Source: Boseongicola sp. SB0675_bin_26 (GTDB lineage Bacteria > Pseudomonadota > Alphaproteobacteria > Rhodobacterales > Rhodobacteraceae). From it: DNA of 5,671 nt. Under the pieces are notes generated by a model. The model made no database searches. It had not been told where the DNA came from and worked only from the letters and a program-made list of their open reading frames with translations. Each line of letters begins with the position of its first letter. Positions within the stretch are counted from its first letter, which is position 1. Below are positions 5,339-5,671 of this stretch, in pieces. The position numbers and the translations under genes are program-made. The stretch covers positions 1 to 5,671 of the forward strand of contig VYCX01000484.1 of assembly GCA_009843725.1 (NCBI GenBank), read 5' to 3'.

Positions 5339-5671
5339 TTAACCGGCCACAATCGTTTCGGGCAGGAAAAGCGCTATCTGCGGGAAGAGAATGAGGAGGC
5401 CTATCATTGCGGCCATGGCGAACCAGAACGGCCAGATGCCCCGAAAGATGGTCCCCATTGGGACGTCCGGCGCGATCGACTTGACAACGAAGACGTTGAT
5501 GCCGACCGGCGGGCTGATCATGCCCATTTCCAGCACGATCACGATGATGATGCCGAACCAGATCAAGTCCCAGTTCAGCCCGATCGCTATCGGGATGACC
5601 ACCGGAATGGTCAGCACCAGCATTGCGATTCCCTCCAGGAACATGCCCAGGAACATGTAGATGAGGACAAT
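5339..5671 (-). CDS. TRAP transporter large permease subunit (DctM family), C-terminal part
   Basis: This is the membrane channel subunit of a tripartite ATP-independent periplasmic transporter, which uses ion gradients to import organic acids delivered by a periplasmic binding protein. The reading frame is open to the right edge of the window, so only the last 110 residues of a protein usually about 430 residues long are visible. They are strongly hydrophobic, with at least three membrane segments (about residues 5-30, 33-50 and 80-105). They carry blocks typical of DctM C-termini: GMFLEGIAMLVLTIPVV, the PPVGINVFVV loop, APDVP, and a FRGIWPFW segment before the last helix. The stop is TAA. 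The binding protein and small permease (DctP, DctQ) would be expected beyond the right edge. The stop lies 19 bp before the dehydrogenase start, which suggests one operon. The substrate cannot be told from this subunit. The family call is firm. Confidence 0.95.
   Translation of the reverse strand: MVLIYMFLGMFLEGIAMLVLTIPVVIPIAIGLNWDLIWFGIIIVIVLEMGMISPPVGINVFVVKSIAPDVPMGTIFRGIWPFWFAMAAMIGLLILFPQIALFLPETIVAG

Overview
The window is G+C-rich DNA from a proteobacterium, most likely an alphaproteobacterium. This is an inference from the codon bias and from the type of cluster: a TRAP transporter leading into dehydrogenases and a glutathione transferase. No rRNA or other taxonomic marker is present. 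All five recognisable genes lie on the minus strand, so transcription runs from right to left. No tRNA, rRNA, CRISPR array, insertion sequence or phage gene was seen.

Layout in transcription order: (1) 5671-5339, the C-terminal quarter of a TRAP transporter large permease (DctM type), cut by the window edge. (2) 5319-3880, an aldehyde dehydrogenase most like the vanillin/salicylaldehyde (aromatic aldehyde) branch. It keeps the catalytic Cys but has Val where the general-base Glu should be and Leu where the cofactor-binding Lys should be. (3) 3883-3065, a 272-residue glutathione S-transferase resembling LigF-type beta-etherases, whose ATG overlaps the dehydrogenase stop in an ATGA junction. 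(4) 3046-2291, a complete short-chain dehydrogenase/reductase with a strong ribosome binding site 18 bp downstream of the GST. (5) After a 286-bp gap, 2004-778, a tandem OsmC-domain protein whose N-terminal domain has Ser at both redox cysteine positions while the C-terminal domain keeps both Cys. The left 777 bp has no convincing gene. It holds a hairpin just after the OsmC gene, a cluster of three stem-loops (120-183) and an operator-like patch (65-115).

The first four genes are packed as one operon (gaps of 19, -4 and 18 bp). They look like an uptake-plus-catabolism unit: the TRAP system would import an organic acid or aromatic acid, and the SDR, GST and ALDH would carry out alcohol/ketone oxidation, a glutathione-dependent step and aldehyde oxidation. 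The SDR + LigF-like GST + aromatic ALDH combination recalls lignin beta-aryl-ether catabolism (LigD/LigF/vanillin dehydrogenase), but the true substrate cannot be read from the sequence. The OsmC-type protein may handle peroxides or reactive thiol adducts for the same pathway, or may be a separate unit. The most notable points are the altered ALDH active site, the half-inactivated tandem OsmC protein and the possible glutathione-dependent aromatic pathway.
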